A stretch of DNA of 64,000 bases, from the IMG/VR virus record IMGVR_UViG_3300042691_044733, positions 62,001 to 126,000 of that record; one strand, given 5' to 3'. This document shows, in pieces, positions 29,501-37,992 of the stretch. A program made the translations under genes and the position numbers. The first letter of the stretch is position 1; every line of letters starts with the position of its first letter. Origin of the DNA: a virus. The notes beneath the pieces are model-generated. The model was not told the DNA's origin, did no database searches, and worked only from the letters and a program-made list of their open reading frames with translations.

Positions 29501-31592
29501 CTATCAATGATAAATCAGTTAATAATTTATGTTTTGGATGTCCAGGAACAGGCTCAAAAAATCCAGATACGTTACCAGAAGATCCAATTTCACTATAAAG
29601 TCTTAATTCTTTAGCAGCAAGAAATGGATTATTAAACTGTGTATCAGGAGAATGGAAAGTAAAGTAATTACGTTTAGTTAAAAATGGTTGATATGGTTGA
29701 TATCCTTCAACTTGAGTATCCGTTAATGATAATGTAGGATCATTACCAAGTGGATTGTAAGGATAATTCTGGAATAGACCATTATAGTTACCACCCGTAT
29801 CAGTAGGTAATTTATATGATCTCATGTTATTAAACATTCCTTTGGCAACAATGCTTTTGTTACCTTCACGAGTTCCTCTTAGTATTTCATATCCAACAAT
29901 ACCTTTAATAACTTTAATAGAACCGTCGGTATCAATAAATACTGGGGGTTTAATATTTTCAAATTGTACACCTATAACGTTTATAAACTCTCCAAAGTTA
30001 GATGCATTTGTTGAGCATCTTGAAAATTGAGCAGAGTCATTAATGATATCTTCAGGCATTTTATGATGTCTGATAGGTTTACCACACAAATCATACTTAG
30101 TATCTGTGGTACCACTAAATAATGGGTCGAACGTAGAGTTCCATACTTCAGGATTATCTGCTGGATAAACCTCTGTAGATTCCCAATATGCAGGAGTTCC
30201 TTTGTAAAAAGCAATACCTCCATCCTCAACTATTTCATTAATGGGTAAATCTGCTGTTGCAGTGTTTGTTGTTTCAAATCTTTTAGCAATATCATCCCCA
30301 AAGTAGTTTTCTACATAAGAACTACCAACTGGATCAAAACCTGTTGGATCTGGAGAGTAATTAGATTTGTGAGTTCCTGGAATATGAAAACTATTTGACT
30401 TTTCTCCTGTGTCATATACCCATCTGATAAAGAATGAATATACCTCATCTCTCATGTATCCAACTACATTACCACCTTTTCTATAATAATCAACTGGATA
30501 TTTTACAATAACCCAGTTAGTTTTGATTTGGTTAGCTAGTGGTTGGTAATTAAAATCAAATTTAGAAGTAGGTGAAATCCTTAAGAGGTAATTATTTACT
30601 GTTGAAATAGACTCAGACTTCTCAAATATAGTAGTTCTAACAGATAAAAATTCTAATGACACTACAGGTAATGTAGGATCTATAGCATCAATTGTTATTT
30701 TGTTAGAGTTGGTGGAATAATAACCTAATTTTTTAGCAACTGTTTGTTGGTTTACAACAGATACTAATACTAATTCAAACTCATCATATATGTCAGTATC
30801 CAGATTGGATATGTTTATTTCTAATGATCCACCAAAATTAGTGTGTGTAAATAAAGCTTGAGGATTAGATTTAGCAATATAATCTGTTGTTCTAACACCA
30901 CCCACACTATATGCAATAAAAGCAATGTAAGAACCATTTGGCAACGTTCCACCAGTTCCAGGATCAAGTGTGATACATGGAGTTTTAATCTTTTCTGCAA
31001 ATAGTAATTTATTACAATCTAAAGAATTAGTTTGTGTACAGATATTACAACTGTTTATAATATTGCAATCCTCTTTCCATTGGGTTCCAGGCCATAATTT
31101 ATTACCCTGGTAGTAGTTATTACCAATGTAATTCTCATCAAGCAACCATTCTTTTGGGTTTCCTATGTTAAGTATTCTATCAGGATTACTATTGTCAGCA
31201 AAATACACATTCCACGAACAGTCAAATACTTCTCTAGATACACCAGTTACTAAGTTAAGTCTGTTGAAATTTAAACAGGAATCATTAACAATAGTTCTGT
31301 AAATACATTGATCTTCAATAAACAACCCAACCTCTGAATTAGTATCATCAGTTGAAAACAATACCCAGTTTGAAGCAAATAAATGAACTGCACCAATAAT
31401 TGTATATGGTGCATTTGCGCATGATAAATTGGCAGGTTCATTACCAATCATCCCAAGATCACCCTCAATAGAATTATTTACTGCATTACGAGCATGTGTC
31501 CATGATCCTTCAGGATGATATGTTTCATCAAAATCTTTTACTAATCCTTTAGTAAAGTTTGTTGTTTTAATATTTTCTTCTTGTTTTGCCAT
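26583..31592 (-). CDS. Tail stabilisation / tail hub protein (T7 gp12-like in crAss-like phages)
   Basis: 1669 residues. The N-terminus (TTNFTKGLVKDFDETYHPEG, then WTHARNAVNNS and GDLGMIGNEPANLS) has the pattern of the large crAss-like stabilisation protein, which resembles T7 tubular protein B and P22 tail stabilisation proteins. The protein is beta-rich and Asn/Thr/Tyr-rich throughout, as expected for a propeller-like tail hub. It is larger than its podoviral counterparts, as is usual in this phage group. The start is coupled to the preceding connector gene by TAATG, and the end overlaps the next structural gene by four bases. A structural role at the distal tail tube is likely; no enzymatic site was seen. 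Confidence 0.85.
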   Translation of the reverse strand: MAKQEENIKTTNFTKGLVKDFDETYHPEGSWTHARNAVNNSIEGDLGMIGNEPANLSCANAPYTIIGAVHLFASNWVLFSTDDTNSEVGLFIEDQCIYRTIVNDSCLNFNRLNLVTGVSREVFDCSWNVYFADNSNPDRILNIGNPKEWLLDENYIGNNYYQGNKLWPGTQWKEDCNIINSCNICTQTNSLDCNKLLFAEKIKTPCITLDPGTGGTLPNGSYIAFIAYSVGGVRTTDYIAKSNPQALFTHTNFGGSLEINISNLDTDIYDEFELVLVSVVNQQTVAKKLGYYSTNSNKITIDAIDPTLPVVSLEFLSVRTTIFEKSESISTVNNYLLRISPTSKFDFNYQPLANQIKTNWVIVKYPVDYYRKGGNVVGYMRDEVYSFFIRWVYDTGEKSNSFHIPGTHKSNYSPDPTGFDPVGSSYVENYFGDDIAKRFETTNTATADLPINEIVEDGGIAFYKGTPAYWESTEVYPADNPEVWNSTFDPLFSGTTDTKYDLCGKPIRHHKMPEDIINDSAQFSRCSTNASNFGEFINVIGVQFENIKPPVFIDTDGSIKVIKGIVGYEILRGTREGNKSIVAKGMFNNMRSYKLPTDTGGNYNGLFQNYPYNPLGNDPTLSLTDTQVEGYQPYQPFLTKRNYFTFHSPDTQFNNPFLAAKELRLYSEIGSSGNVSGFFEPVPGHPKHKLLTDLSLIVSGLMGMANAARAMKGKQVQTVEAPKVLNLGLIPAGSGSASLNAATGGNPSAATIGASNTALNVGSFLVELFGLDLATAVTGNFNPTNAVYTTYGTNALLFGGIGKGKIFTHEYSEFDQLPGLIKASSGIMIFLSYLSQSTETALELIRATIPYRQYAYRYVSTSTSHKDNVGNSNTSSNKRRAIVDAAYLDNQFQTFTDKTINNLNRSRAVAINVNQNISDCATLTDNTITTIGLTPGRATPTDRFSTSTVSYYGGLKTRNRNQYGQLYNIRQIPTGCTVIVNDNNEIPSEVITSTNQYTLFNQIYTSPIIFGGDTFIGRYTEKNTFFYFYNWLYNQPNGAELDYSKYYAIIYPRYWADTTKYDVNGLIGSVVGNLTNPANWNTPANLNNLDDAALSNPGFGLSDFGQALNFKFAKKQAYFYLFQSGVRDFFVESEINVDLRDWEDQDDKRFFDPYRYTDIQRLFDTSIITTGNYYKYDYSFSISKLYSSFITWGNMQSRDYTPNDSLLCYTKRRNRVIYSLPTNLENKKDYWKYFLANNYKDFRSDITTVKTIGKNGAIILFHDDSPVQFMGVDTLQTDLNTKITIGDGGLFSQPMQSLTNSDLPYEYGSCQNLRSAINTPAGLFYVSQNQGKVFQVGEGLQEISGNGMRWWFSKFLPYTLLQDFPNFEVTDNPVIGIGCQAAYDADDQMLYICKKDYKVKKIPGVNITYLKDNIFLVNGSTKIKLGDPRYFSNTSFTISYDPKNKFWVSFHDWHPDLTLSMKKDFVTTKDESLWRHNYRTDLFCNFYGTDYPFEVEQPTTTGQAVNTVRSLEYILECYRYDADGVDKFHILDENFDRMIVSNTEQVSGLLNIVQMPKNNPLARVSYPIINATNIAVLCEKVEQKYRINQFWDITNDRGEYTASAQPIWSTELNGYIKTLNINNLNYSKFALERKKFRHYLNYVMFIKSVSGSTKMMLKLTNTKLLNSPR

Positions 31593-32500
31593 TAGTATTT
31601 GTAAGATAATCCACCAAAACTACTAAACATATCATAGTATTTTCCGTACATCATTTTTCTATTTTTTCTCCAAACTTTTGCCATTTCTGAAAAATCTGGT
31701 GTATTCACAATAGTTAATGCATTGTTTCTTGCAGCTCTATACTCTGCCGTAACAAGTTGATACTGTGTGGTAACATTTATATTATCCATTATTAAGTTTT
31801 CAAGAACTCGTTTTTTTAAAGCATATTCATAATATTCATTTATCATTGGATGATCTAAAACAAGTAAATCACCATCATCAGATATTAAATCACCTTCATA
31901 ATTTATATAAAGATTACCACAATCAAGATTTGTATATACCCAACCATCTTTGATATATGCACTGTCTACAGTTTTCATTTGAATGTTTGGACAATTATCA
32001 CAATCTATAAAGTCAGATTTCCTGAAATGTATAGGTGCAAACATTGTATATTCTCTAACTGTTTGATTATAAGTCTGTAACAATCTATATTCATTATCAC
32101 ATTTATCTAAACAAGTTGGTACTTCTTTAATCAAACATGGTGGTTGTTGAGGATTACTTTCATCTGAACAATATAAAGGATCCACCCAAGGAGTATATTC
32201 AGGTGATACATCTTCAATATGAGTTCCTTGAGGAGCAGCTGTAATTATTCTATAACTACCGCACAATAGAGCAAAATTCATTAGATAGAAATCATCAGGT
32301 AACTTTGCTCTTCCTTTTTCAATCTCAAGAACAACCTCTTTAGTTTTGTGAATTTTTAATCCCAGATCATAGTTAACCCTGCGAGCTACTTTAATAAGTA
32401 CCCCAGGATCAATGACAGAATCAGAACTTATGTTTTTAAGATCTAATTTAATATCCTCAACTAAAGAATCAAATGTTCTATATTTTATTAAATAGTTCAT
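31592..32500 (-). CDS. Tail tubular / ring connector protein
   Basis: 302 residues. The N-terminal half (FDSLVEDIKLDLKNISSDSV, then VARRVNYDLGLKIHKTKEVV) is a helical connector-like fold, followed by the beta-type segment GRAKLPDDFYLMNFALLCG. This arrangement is typical of tail tubular protein A/gp4-type connectors and of crAss-like ring proteins. A Cys-rich insert (QPPCLIKEVPTCLDKC, CDNCPNI) is seen in the middle. The gene shares ATGA with the upstream gene and TAATG with the large tail-stabilisation gene downstream, so the connector set is translated as a coupled block. The family assignment is by pattern and synteny. Confidence 0.7.
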   Translation of the reverse strand: MNYLIKYRTFDSLVEDIKLDLKNISSDSVIDPGVLIKVARRVNYDLGLKIHKTKEVVLEIEKGRAKLPDDFYLMNFALLCGSYRIITAAPQGTHIEDVSPEYTPWVDPLYCSDESNPQQPPCLIKEVPTCLDKCDNEYRLLQTYNQTVREYTMFAPIHFRKSDFIDCDNCPNIQMKTVDSAYIKDGWVYTNLDCGNLYINYEGDLISDDGDLLVLDHPMINEYYEYALKKRVLENLIMDNINVTTQYQLVTAEYRAARNNALTIVNTPDFSEMAKVWRKNRKMMYGKYYDMFSSFGGLSYKY

Positions 32501-33168
32501 CGTGTTATATTTTGTTTATCTGAAACAATTTGATCAGAAGGAACCTGCATTAAAAATCCAAGATCTTGATAAACTTGCTTTTCAATTTCAGCAAATAAAT
32601 CATCGGGTATTAAGAAATCTCTTTCTCTAGGATTCGAACATATTTCATTTTCCTCACATGCAAATACAGACATATTTTTTTCAAATATCCCTTCAATTTT
32701 TATTTGCTCCCAATCAATGTTAGGAAAATACAAATAACCATTTTGGTACCAGTAGTACAATGTCTTATTATATTTGAAATTACTAGTTTTACTCAAAGAA
32801 CTATAAGCGGCTGGTGTTGTTCTATATACCTCATTATAACCATCTATGGAAGAAACTGTTCTGATAAATTGACCATATTTACCTTCAAATACTTGAGGTA
32901 TTTTATCTTCAGTTCTCATTATTTTAATCTTAGTTGTAATACTTGAGCAGCAGCTATCAGTTTTATCAACTTCAACTAAATCCATAGTGATAGGTTTAAA
33001 CAAACTAGAGAACTTTAAACGCATGTTTAACAATTCTTCTTTCTTAATAAACAACTTAGCATACTTAATAATTATGCTATAGATAAGTCTATCAGTGATA
33101 AATGCATCCTGAGATATTGTTTTTGTTGTATTTCTAATACGTGATATACTTTCACCAATAGTTGTCAT
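32497..33168 (-). CDS. Ring/connector-type structural protein
   Basis: 223 residues. A helical N-terminus (FITDRLIYSIIIKYAKLFIK) precedes a beta-rich body with a Cys-Cys pair (KTDSCCSSITTKIKI) and a C-terminal helix (LIPDDLFAEIEKQVYQDLGF). This resembles the small crAss-like ring proteins that stack below the portal. It overlaps the upstream and downstream genes by four bases each. It has the same overall plan as the 233-residue gene at 42787-43488 (helical N-terminus, CC pair, beta body), so the two may be divergent relatives. Its exact place in the ring stack cannot be told from sequence. Confidence 0.7.
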   Translation of the reverse strand: MTTIGESISRIRNTTKTISQDAFITDRLIYSIIIKYAKLFIKKEELLNMRLKFSSLFKPITMDLVEVDKTDSCCSSITTKIKIMRTEDKIPQVFEGKYGQFIRTVSSIDGYNEVYRTTPAAYSSLSKTSNFKYNKTLYYWYQNGYLYFPNIDWEQIKIEGIFEKNMSVFACEENEICSNPRERDFLIPDDLFAEIEKQVYQDLGFLMQVPSDQIVSDKQNITR

Positions 33169-33764
33169 AGGTCAAATTCATTATAGTTTTCAATGTTTTC
33201 CTCAAAAAATTCTTTTGAACGCTTAACAGCAAAATCTTTAATTCTACGTTTTTTCAAAAGATCAGATGGTTTAAATGACATAGGTATTACCTGATATCTA
33301 TGCCAATCTTCTTTAAATTTTTTTGAAGCTGCTCTTGAAAAATTTCTGCATGCTTCAAATTCCCAGATATCACTATCAATTAAAGTAGATTTATTAGTAT
33401 GATTTGTAAATATAATTTTACCCAAATGACCATCTGTTCCTAAATTTCTTGCATATACTTCTGTATTAGACTTGATTGATGTACCATAATCTTTTATTTT
33501 ACAACGATCTATCTTAATCATACCTAAAAATATAGCACCTAATCTTTGAGGTAATTCAATTCCATCCTTTGTATTACATGCTGTTTCCCATAATAATTGA
33601 TTAGATGCTTTAATTATAGAACTTAATTGAGGATCTGTATATGCTTTATATTGTGGAAAGTGTCTTCTAAATTTTGCAAAGAATGCTTGTGTTGCAATTG
33701 CATATCTTTTTCTTTTCCTTCTAGGAGCGTTTAAATCTGGTTTTCGGAAGGTATTATTCATCAT
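33165..33764 (-). CDS. Conserved crAss-like structural/tail-neck protein of unknown function
   Basis: 199 residues, very basic at both ends (PRRKRKRYAIATQAFFAKFR at the start, LLKKRRIKDFAVKRSKEFFE near the end). The middle has a short beta-like part (GAIFLGMIKIDRCKIKDYG). ATG codons occur at 33764 and 33761; either may be used. It is the first gene after an intrinsic terminator and begins the coupled block of connector genes leading to the tail stabilisation protein. A gene of this size and charge at this place is a regular part of crAss-like genomes. A DNA- or head-vertex-binding role would suit the charge but is inference. Confidence 0.65.
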   Translation of the reverse strand: MMNNTFRKPDLNAPRRKRKRYAIATQAFFAKFRRHFPQYKAYTDPQLSSIIKASNQLLWETACNTKDGIELPQRLGAIFLGMIKIDRCKIKDYGTSIKSNTEVYARNLGTDGHLGKIIFTNHTNKSTLIDSDIWEFEACRNFSRAASKKFKEDWHRYQVIPMSFKPSDLLKKRRIKDFAVKRSKEFFEENIENYNEFDL

Positions 33765-33807
33765 ATCTAAATTTACAAAATTTATTTAAATAATAAAAGT
33801 TTATTTT

Positions 33808-33833
33808 ACAAAAAATCCCTGGTAAACAGGGAT
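33808..33833 (-). terminator. Intrinsic terminator after the FN3 fibre gene
   Basis: ATCCCTG (33815-33821) pairs with CAGGGAT (33827-33833) around a 5-nt loop. Read on the minus strand, the hairpin is followed at once by TTTTTTG. It lies 40 bases after the stop of the 93-residue gene, closing the fibre region before the connector genes. Confidence 0.75.
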
Positions 33834-33872
33834 CCTTGCTCTGAAGGGAGAAACCAATAAAACCCTAAAGAA

Positions 33873-34154
33873 TTATTCTGTACTTGTCTGTAATATAATG
33901 GAATAACATATTTCATCTAGATCACATAAAGATCCTACCCTAATTATGTAACTTGTACCAGGTGTAAGTCCTGTTATGGTTGTAGAATTGGTTTCAACTA
34001 ATACTTCCTCCCATGTACTAATATCATTAGGTATTACTGGAAGTGTCTGATATTGAACAACGTACCCTTGTAGAGCTGTTGATGTTCCAATCCATGAAAT
34101 ACTAATTTCAGTGGTTGAAGTATTAATTATTAAGTTTGTTGGTGATTGACACAT
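33873..34154 (-). CDS. Single fibronectin type III-like domain protein
   Basis: 93 residues that appear to be one FN3 domain: SPTNLIINTSTTEISISWIG for the first strands with the conserved Trp, GYVVQYQTLP for the C strand with the usual Tyr, and TTITGLTPGTSYIIRVGSLC for the Leu-Thr-Pro-Gly-Thr-x-Tyr hallmark. No signal peptide is present. FN3 domains are common as surface carbohydrate- or protein-binding modules on phage particles. It is the last gene of the fibre block and ends just before a strong terminator. I infer a small accessory surface or fibre-tip protein. Confidence 0.75.
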   Translation of the reverse strand: MCQSPTNLIINTSTTEISISWIGTSTALQGYVVQYQTLPVIPNDISTWEEVLVETNSTTITGLTPGTSYIIRVGSLCDLDEICYSIILQTSTE

Positions 34155-34167
34155 AAATTAAAATTTT

Positions 34168-35721
34168 TTAAGTAACTCGTATTTTCACTACACTACCTGT
34201 TCTGTATAACTCATTAATTAATATTCCTCCAGCAGCAGCAGCAGTATCATCTGCAAAATCAAGAAGTCCTTGAGGAAAACTAATTTTCTTATCAAACATT
34301 GCAATATGAGCTTTTGCTTCCTGTAATGTATTACCAGAAGGTTCTTTAACAGGAGCAGATAGAATTAATGCAGTGGTTCCTTGACCAGTACCACAACTAG
34401 CTTCAATGATTGTATCATATCCATCAATATCTACATCAGAACCTCCTTGATTTCTATGATTAGGAACTTTAATTTTTATTGGAAGTGCATTATCACCTGT
34501 ACCAGATGTATCATCCTTTGTTCCACCAAGAACTATTTCTCTATATCTATAACCATGTTTACCACCAAGTACAAATTGAAAATCTGTATCTGTAGAACCC
34601 TCACGTCCAATAACACCACTCATAATATGATCTGACCAAGATTGATAACCAATAACAACACTATATTCTGCTGTAGTCATTGTGCCAACTGCTTGACCAT
34701 TATAATAACCTATAACGACATTACCATGCCTTTGACCATAAAGTAAATTAGCTGTTCCAATTACAGTGTTATGATAAAATAAAGAACTTGTAGAGTTTTT
34801 AACGTTTTCAAAACCAATAGCAACGTTCCCACCAGGAGTTGAAGGAAGGTTATACATGTTTCTTACACCAATAATTGTGTTAGTCCAAGAATATACATCC
34901 GTCATAGACAAAAGATTCTCATGACCTAAAATTGTGTTATAACCAAATCTTTCTCCATTAGGCATATTATTAGCACCCATAATAAGATTTGTTCCAATTT
35001 CAGATGCTGTACTATTGCCGTATTTAGTAGCATTAGCAAATCCAAAAAATACATTCTTCCCTCCTGTAGTAATATCTTGAACAGGGTTCAAACGAGGATT
35101 ATAAATACCATCTCCATTAACACTGGACGCTGATACTACAAAGTTTTGATACCATCCTTTTACTCCAGTAGCAGCGCTTGTACCATAATGGTATTGTTCT
35201 GTTGGTGAAAGTTCATCGTTAACAAGTTTAAGACCATTATTATCACATGTGATAGACATTTGTTTAAGAATGTCAGAACAAGTGATTGCTCTAAAACTTG
35301 GGGTACCTGATGAACCACTTGGAGATGCAAAAAATAAATTTTGATTTTGTACCTCAAGATCAAGATCAAATGTTCCACTTGGACTAGTTACTTGTTGATT
35401 AGCTAAAGTAAATAACGCTGTAGGAGCATTTAAGTCAATAGTAGTAATTCCTCCTCCTGGAGGTCCATTCTCTCCAATAATTGTATTAGTACAACCAGGA
35501 TTAGCTAATAGAAGAACTAATTGTTGAAGAATAGAATTCAGTGTTGAACCAGGATTAATTCCAGCTTCATACAGTCCTTCTTCAAGAATTATACAACTAG
35601 CATTGTAATATGTATCACATTTATCAGGTGATACACAAGAAGATGAATAAGTACTATTAGTAGTTAATGGTACATCTTTACATCCACATTTTTTGTTATT
35701 TTCTTTACATTTGCAACTCAT
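34168..35721 (-). CDS. Tail-fibre/adhesin-like protein with NTxIG repeats
   Basis: 517 residues from the ATG at 35721. A longer frame from 35757 would run into the upstream gene, whereas 35721 lies just after its stop. The N-terminus is Cys/Lys-rich (MSCKCKENNKKCGCKDV). The middle contains repeated units such as NTIIGVRNMYN, NVAIGFENVKN, NTVIGTANLLYG, NVVIGYYNG and SVVIGYQSW. This is the NxxIG pattern of left-handed beta-roll head domains in trimeric adhesins and phage fibres. A Gly/Asp-rich beta region follows, then a short C-terminal end (NELYRTGSVVKIRVT). It probably forms a trimeric fibre involved in host recognition. Confidence 0.75.
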   Translation of the reverse strand: MSCKCKENNKKCGCKDVPLTTNSTYSSSCVSPDKCDTYYNASCIILEEGLYEAGINPGSTLNSILQQLVLLLANPGCTNTIIGENGPPGGGITTIDLNAPTALFTLANQQVTSPSGTFDLDLEVQNQNLFFASPSGSSGTPSFRAITCSDILKQMSITCDNNGLKLVNDELSPTEQYHYGTSAATGVKGWYQNFVVSASSVNGDGIYNPRLNPVQDITTGGKNVFFGFANATKYGNSTASEIGTNLIMGANNMPNGERFGYNTILGHENLLSMTDVYSWTNTIIGVRNMYNLPSTPGGNVAIGFENVKNSTSSLFYHNTVIGTANLLYGQRHGNVVIGYYNGQAVGTMTTAEYSVVIGYQSWSDHIMSGVIGREGSTDTDFQFVLGGKHGYRYREIVLGGTKDDTSGTGDNALPIKIKVPNHRNQGGSDVDIDGYDTIIEASCGTGQGTTALILSAPVKEPSGNTLQEAKAHIAMFDKKISFPQGLLDFADDTAAAAGGILINELYRTGSVVKIRVT

Positions 35722-35725
35722 AATA

Positions 35726-37192
35726 TTATAATACTGATACTGTTGATGAAGGTCCACAGCTAGTCAACTGATAGATACCTTGACTTATACTTGTTATTTT
35801 CGCATAATAAGTTCCTGTTGATAATCCTGTAAATACATTTGATAAACTAGAACCTAAAACTGATACTGGAAAAGTAAATGATGCAACTTGTACATTAGTA
35901 GACGCATTAAACACTGCTACAACATAACCTATTGACGCTGTTGTTATAGGATTTGTAAAATCAACTTGGAACTCACCAGGATTAGGAGATGACACTGTTA
36001 AAGCAGGACAAAAAGAACCATTCAAAAAAGAATAACTTTTTGTATTATTACAAGTAATTGTTCCATCTGTAAAACATGCTAACACATCTATTCTGTAGAA
36101 TATGGTAGGTTTTAAAGAAGGTGATGAACTAATATCAAGTGCATAATTATTACCTCCCATAGCAGGAATAATATTAATACCTGTTACAGTATAATTGTTA
36201 TTGTATGCATCATATACTTTTATTGTAGCATCTGACCCACTACAGAATGAAAATCCTCCTGGTAAAGGTTGACCACTGAAAGTAATATTTAAAGCAGGTT
36301 GATCGTATGTTGCTGTAATATCCCAGATAATATCTTCACAAGTTGAAGTACAGCAATTAGAAATACTATTCTGTAGGTCAAATACAGCAGTTCTAAGATC
36401 ACATAAAGCTAACCATAGATTAGTAACTGTATCAGCTAAATCTTGTGGTGATGAAACCCAACCTGCAATAGCAGACATTTGTGCTGCTGAATTGCTTGCT
36501 TGAGGATCTGAAGGAGTTACACATTGTGCGCCAACAGCAGATATAATTTCACTTGGTGTTCCAGTTGCATTTAAAAGTTCACATACTTTAGTTTCTAAGT
36601 TCTGTAAAAATATAGGAATTGGAACATTTAAATCTCCAGTTAAACAACTAATACTCATTGTAGGAAGTTGTGACCCACCTGAAATTTGATTTTCAATTGT
36701 ATCAACTCTTACCTCAAGGTCATCAATCCGTTGATTAATTGCATCAATTAGAGTTACTAAATTGCAAATCCTATTACCCATTGCAGTAGCATAATCCTTC
36801 AACTGCATGGTTGTTTGTAAATTTCCTAAGTAATCTGTATAATGAAAACATTCTGCAACTTCTATTTCACAATCAGGACATCCATTAGCAGGTGTAGTTG
36901 TGCTATTATCCTGGTTTATGAGAATACAAAGTTGATCTAAAATAAATTGAACAAGGTCTTTAAAGTTATCAACAGAGGGACAAGCTGGATTAAAACAAGT
37001 TAAGTCATACCCAGAAACATTCAAGATATTTAAAATATCACACAGTTCATGTGCTAATCTTGCAGTGACATCTGATATATTATCTCCCTTACAAAGATTT
37101 ATACAAGGTATATCAGGACCTTGCCAAATAACACAATTAGAACTCACTGGAGTACACCCTTTTTGTGTATTATTATTTTTAATATCTTTCAT
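35726..37192 (-). CDS. Cys-rich tail-fibre-like protein with C-terminal FN3-like region
   Basis: 488 residues. The N-terminus, VIWQGPDIPCINLCKGDNIS, starts a helical region with regular Cys residues (HELCDILNILN, YDLTCFNPACPSVDNFKDLV, LDQLCILINQ). A predicted coiled coil (INQRIDDLEVRVDTIENQIS) follows, then beta-rich modules near the C-terminus (FTGLSTGTYYAKITSISQGI) that resemble FN3 or carbohydrate-binding folds. Fibres of Bacteroidota phages often have this order: base-plate anchor, coiled coil, beta modules. No enzyme motif was seen. It sits between two other fibre-like genes with small gaps, so a shared operon and shared assembly are likely. Confidence 0.65.
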   Translation of the reverse strand: MKDIKNNNTQKGCTPVSSNCVIWQGPDIPCINLCKGDNISDVTARLAHELCDILNILNVSGYDLTCFNPACPSVDNFKDLVQFILDQLCILINQDNSTTTPANGCPDCEIEVAECFHYTDYLGNLQTTMQLKDYATAMGNRICNLVTLIDAINQRIDDLEVRVDTIENQISGGSQLPTMSISCLTGDLNVPIPIFLQNLETKVCELLNATGTPSEIISAVGAQCVTPSDPQASNSAAQMSAIAGWVSSPQDLADTVTNLWLALCDLRTAVFDLQNSISNCCTSTCEDIIWDITATYDQPALNITFSGQPLPGGFSFCSGSDATIKVYDAYNNNYTVTGINIIPAMGGNNYALDISSSPSLKPTIFYRIDVLACFTDGTITCNNTKSYSFLNGSFCPALTVSSPNPGEFQVDFTNPITTASIGYVVAVFNASTNVQVASFTFPVSVLGSSLSNVFTGLSTGTYYAKITSISQGIYQLTSCGPSSTVSVL

Positions 37193-37222
37193 AGTATTAA
37201 TTTAATGAATATAAATATAATT

Positions 37223-37990
37223 TCAAAGTGGATTGTTGTTTATTTTCTGATAATCAACTAATTCCTTTTCTACCCATAATTTTAAAAGATCTTGATAATC
37301 ACAATAGTTGTTTATACCATAAGCTTTTTCAAGATATAAATTATAATAATTTGTTGAAAACTTTTCTGTTGTTTCAATATAACATTGTTCATCTAAAGAA
37401 ATTGTAAAATCTTTTACAGGTTCCGAAATTGTTCTTGTTATGACAACAGGTTTTTCAACACAACATTCACAATCATCATATCTTTCAGTAATTGTTACAG
37501 TAACTAATTCAGCATCCTCAAGTGCTACATTTTGATCAATAAAAATTGAATAACATTCATCTGGGTATTCTTCAATTTTTATAATACCTCCTTGATATAA
37601 AGTTAAATCATTTGTTACTATTAATACTGTATCAGGAGAAATTACAAAAGGTCTTTGTTCAGTGTCAATATTTGCCTTACAGTTTATTAAGAAATTTAAA
37701 GGAGGTAAAATTTCTTCACAACTTAAATTCTCAACAAATTCAATGTTTGCAATAACAGCTGATCCCATATTCTGAAAACACTGTTGACAAAATTCATCTG
37801 TAGGAGGAGCATTACAAGTAGATTGAACAACATAGATATCTTCAGGATAATTTGCTAAGTCATTCATTCTTACTGTAGCACCTATCGCACTAAGCCAAAA
37901 ATTCTGGTATTCAGAACTATTACCAGGTCTGACATATCTATAAGTATCTGTTAAACAATTATATAGTGGTACGCAAATAGCTTGTGCCAT
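37223..37990 (-). CDS. Cys-rich surface protein sharing a repeat module with its neighbour
   Basis: 255 residues. A central unit of about 75 residues (from INCKANIDTEQRPFVISPDT through IIKIEEYPDECYSIFIDQ to VTITERYDDCECC) matches the repeat unit seen three times in the upstream 704-residue protein: a Cys after the first strand, TxDxxLxxYxG, a GYPxxC-like turn, then a CxxC/CxCC end. The C-terminal part is Tyr/Asn-rich. No signal peptide or membrane helix is present. It begins two bases after the upstream stop. I infer a fibre or adhesin component; the Cys pattern suggests metal binding or disulfides once outside the cell. Confidence 0.6.
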   Translation of the reverse strand: MAQAICVPLYNCLTDTYRYVRPGNSSEYQNFWLSAIGATVRMNDLANYPEDIYVVQSTCNAPPTDEFCQQCFQNMGSAVIANIEFVENLSCEEILPPLNFLINCKANIDTEQRPFVISPDTVLIVTNDLTLYQGGIIKIEEYPDECYSIFIDQNVALEDAELVTVTITERYDDCECCVEKPVVITRTISEPVKDFTISLDEQCYIETTEKFSTNYYNLYLEKAYGINNYCDYQDLLKLWVEKELVDYQKINNNPL

Positions 37991-37992
37991 AG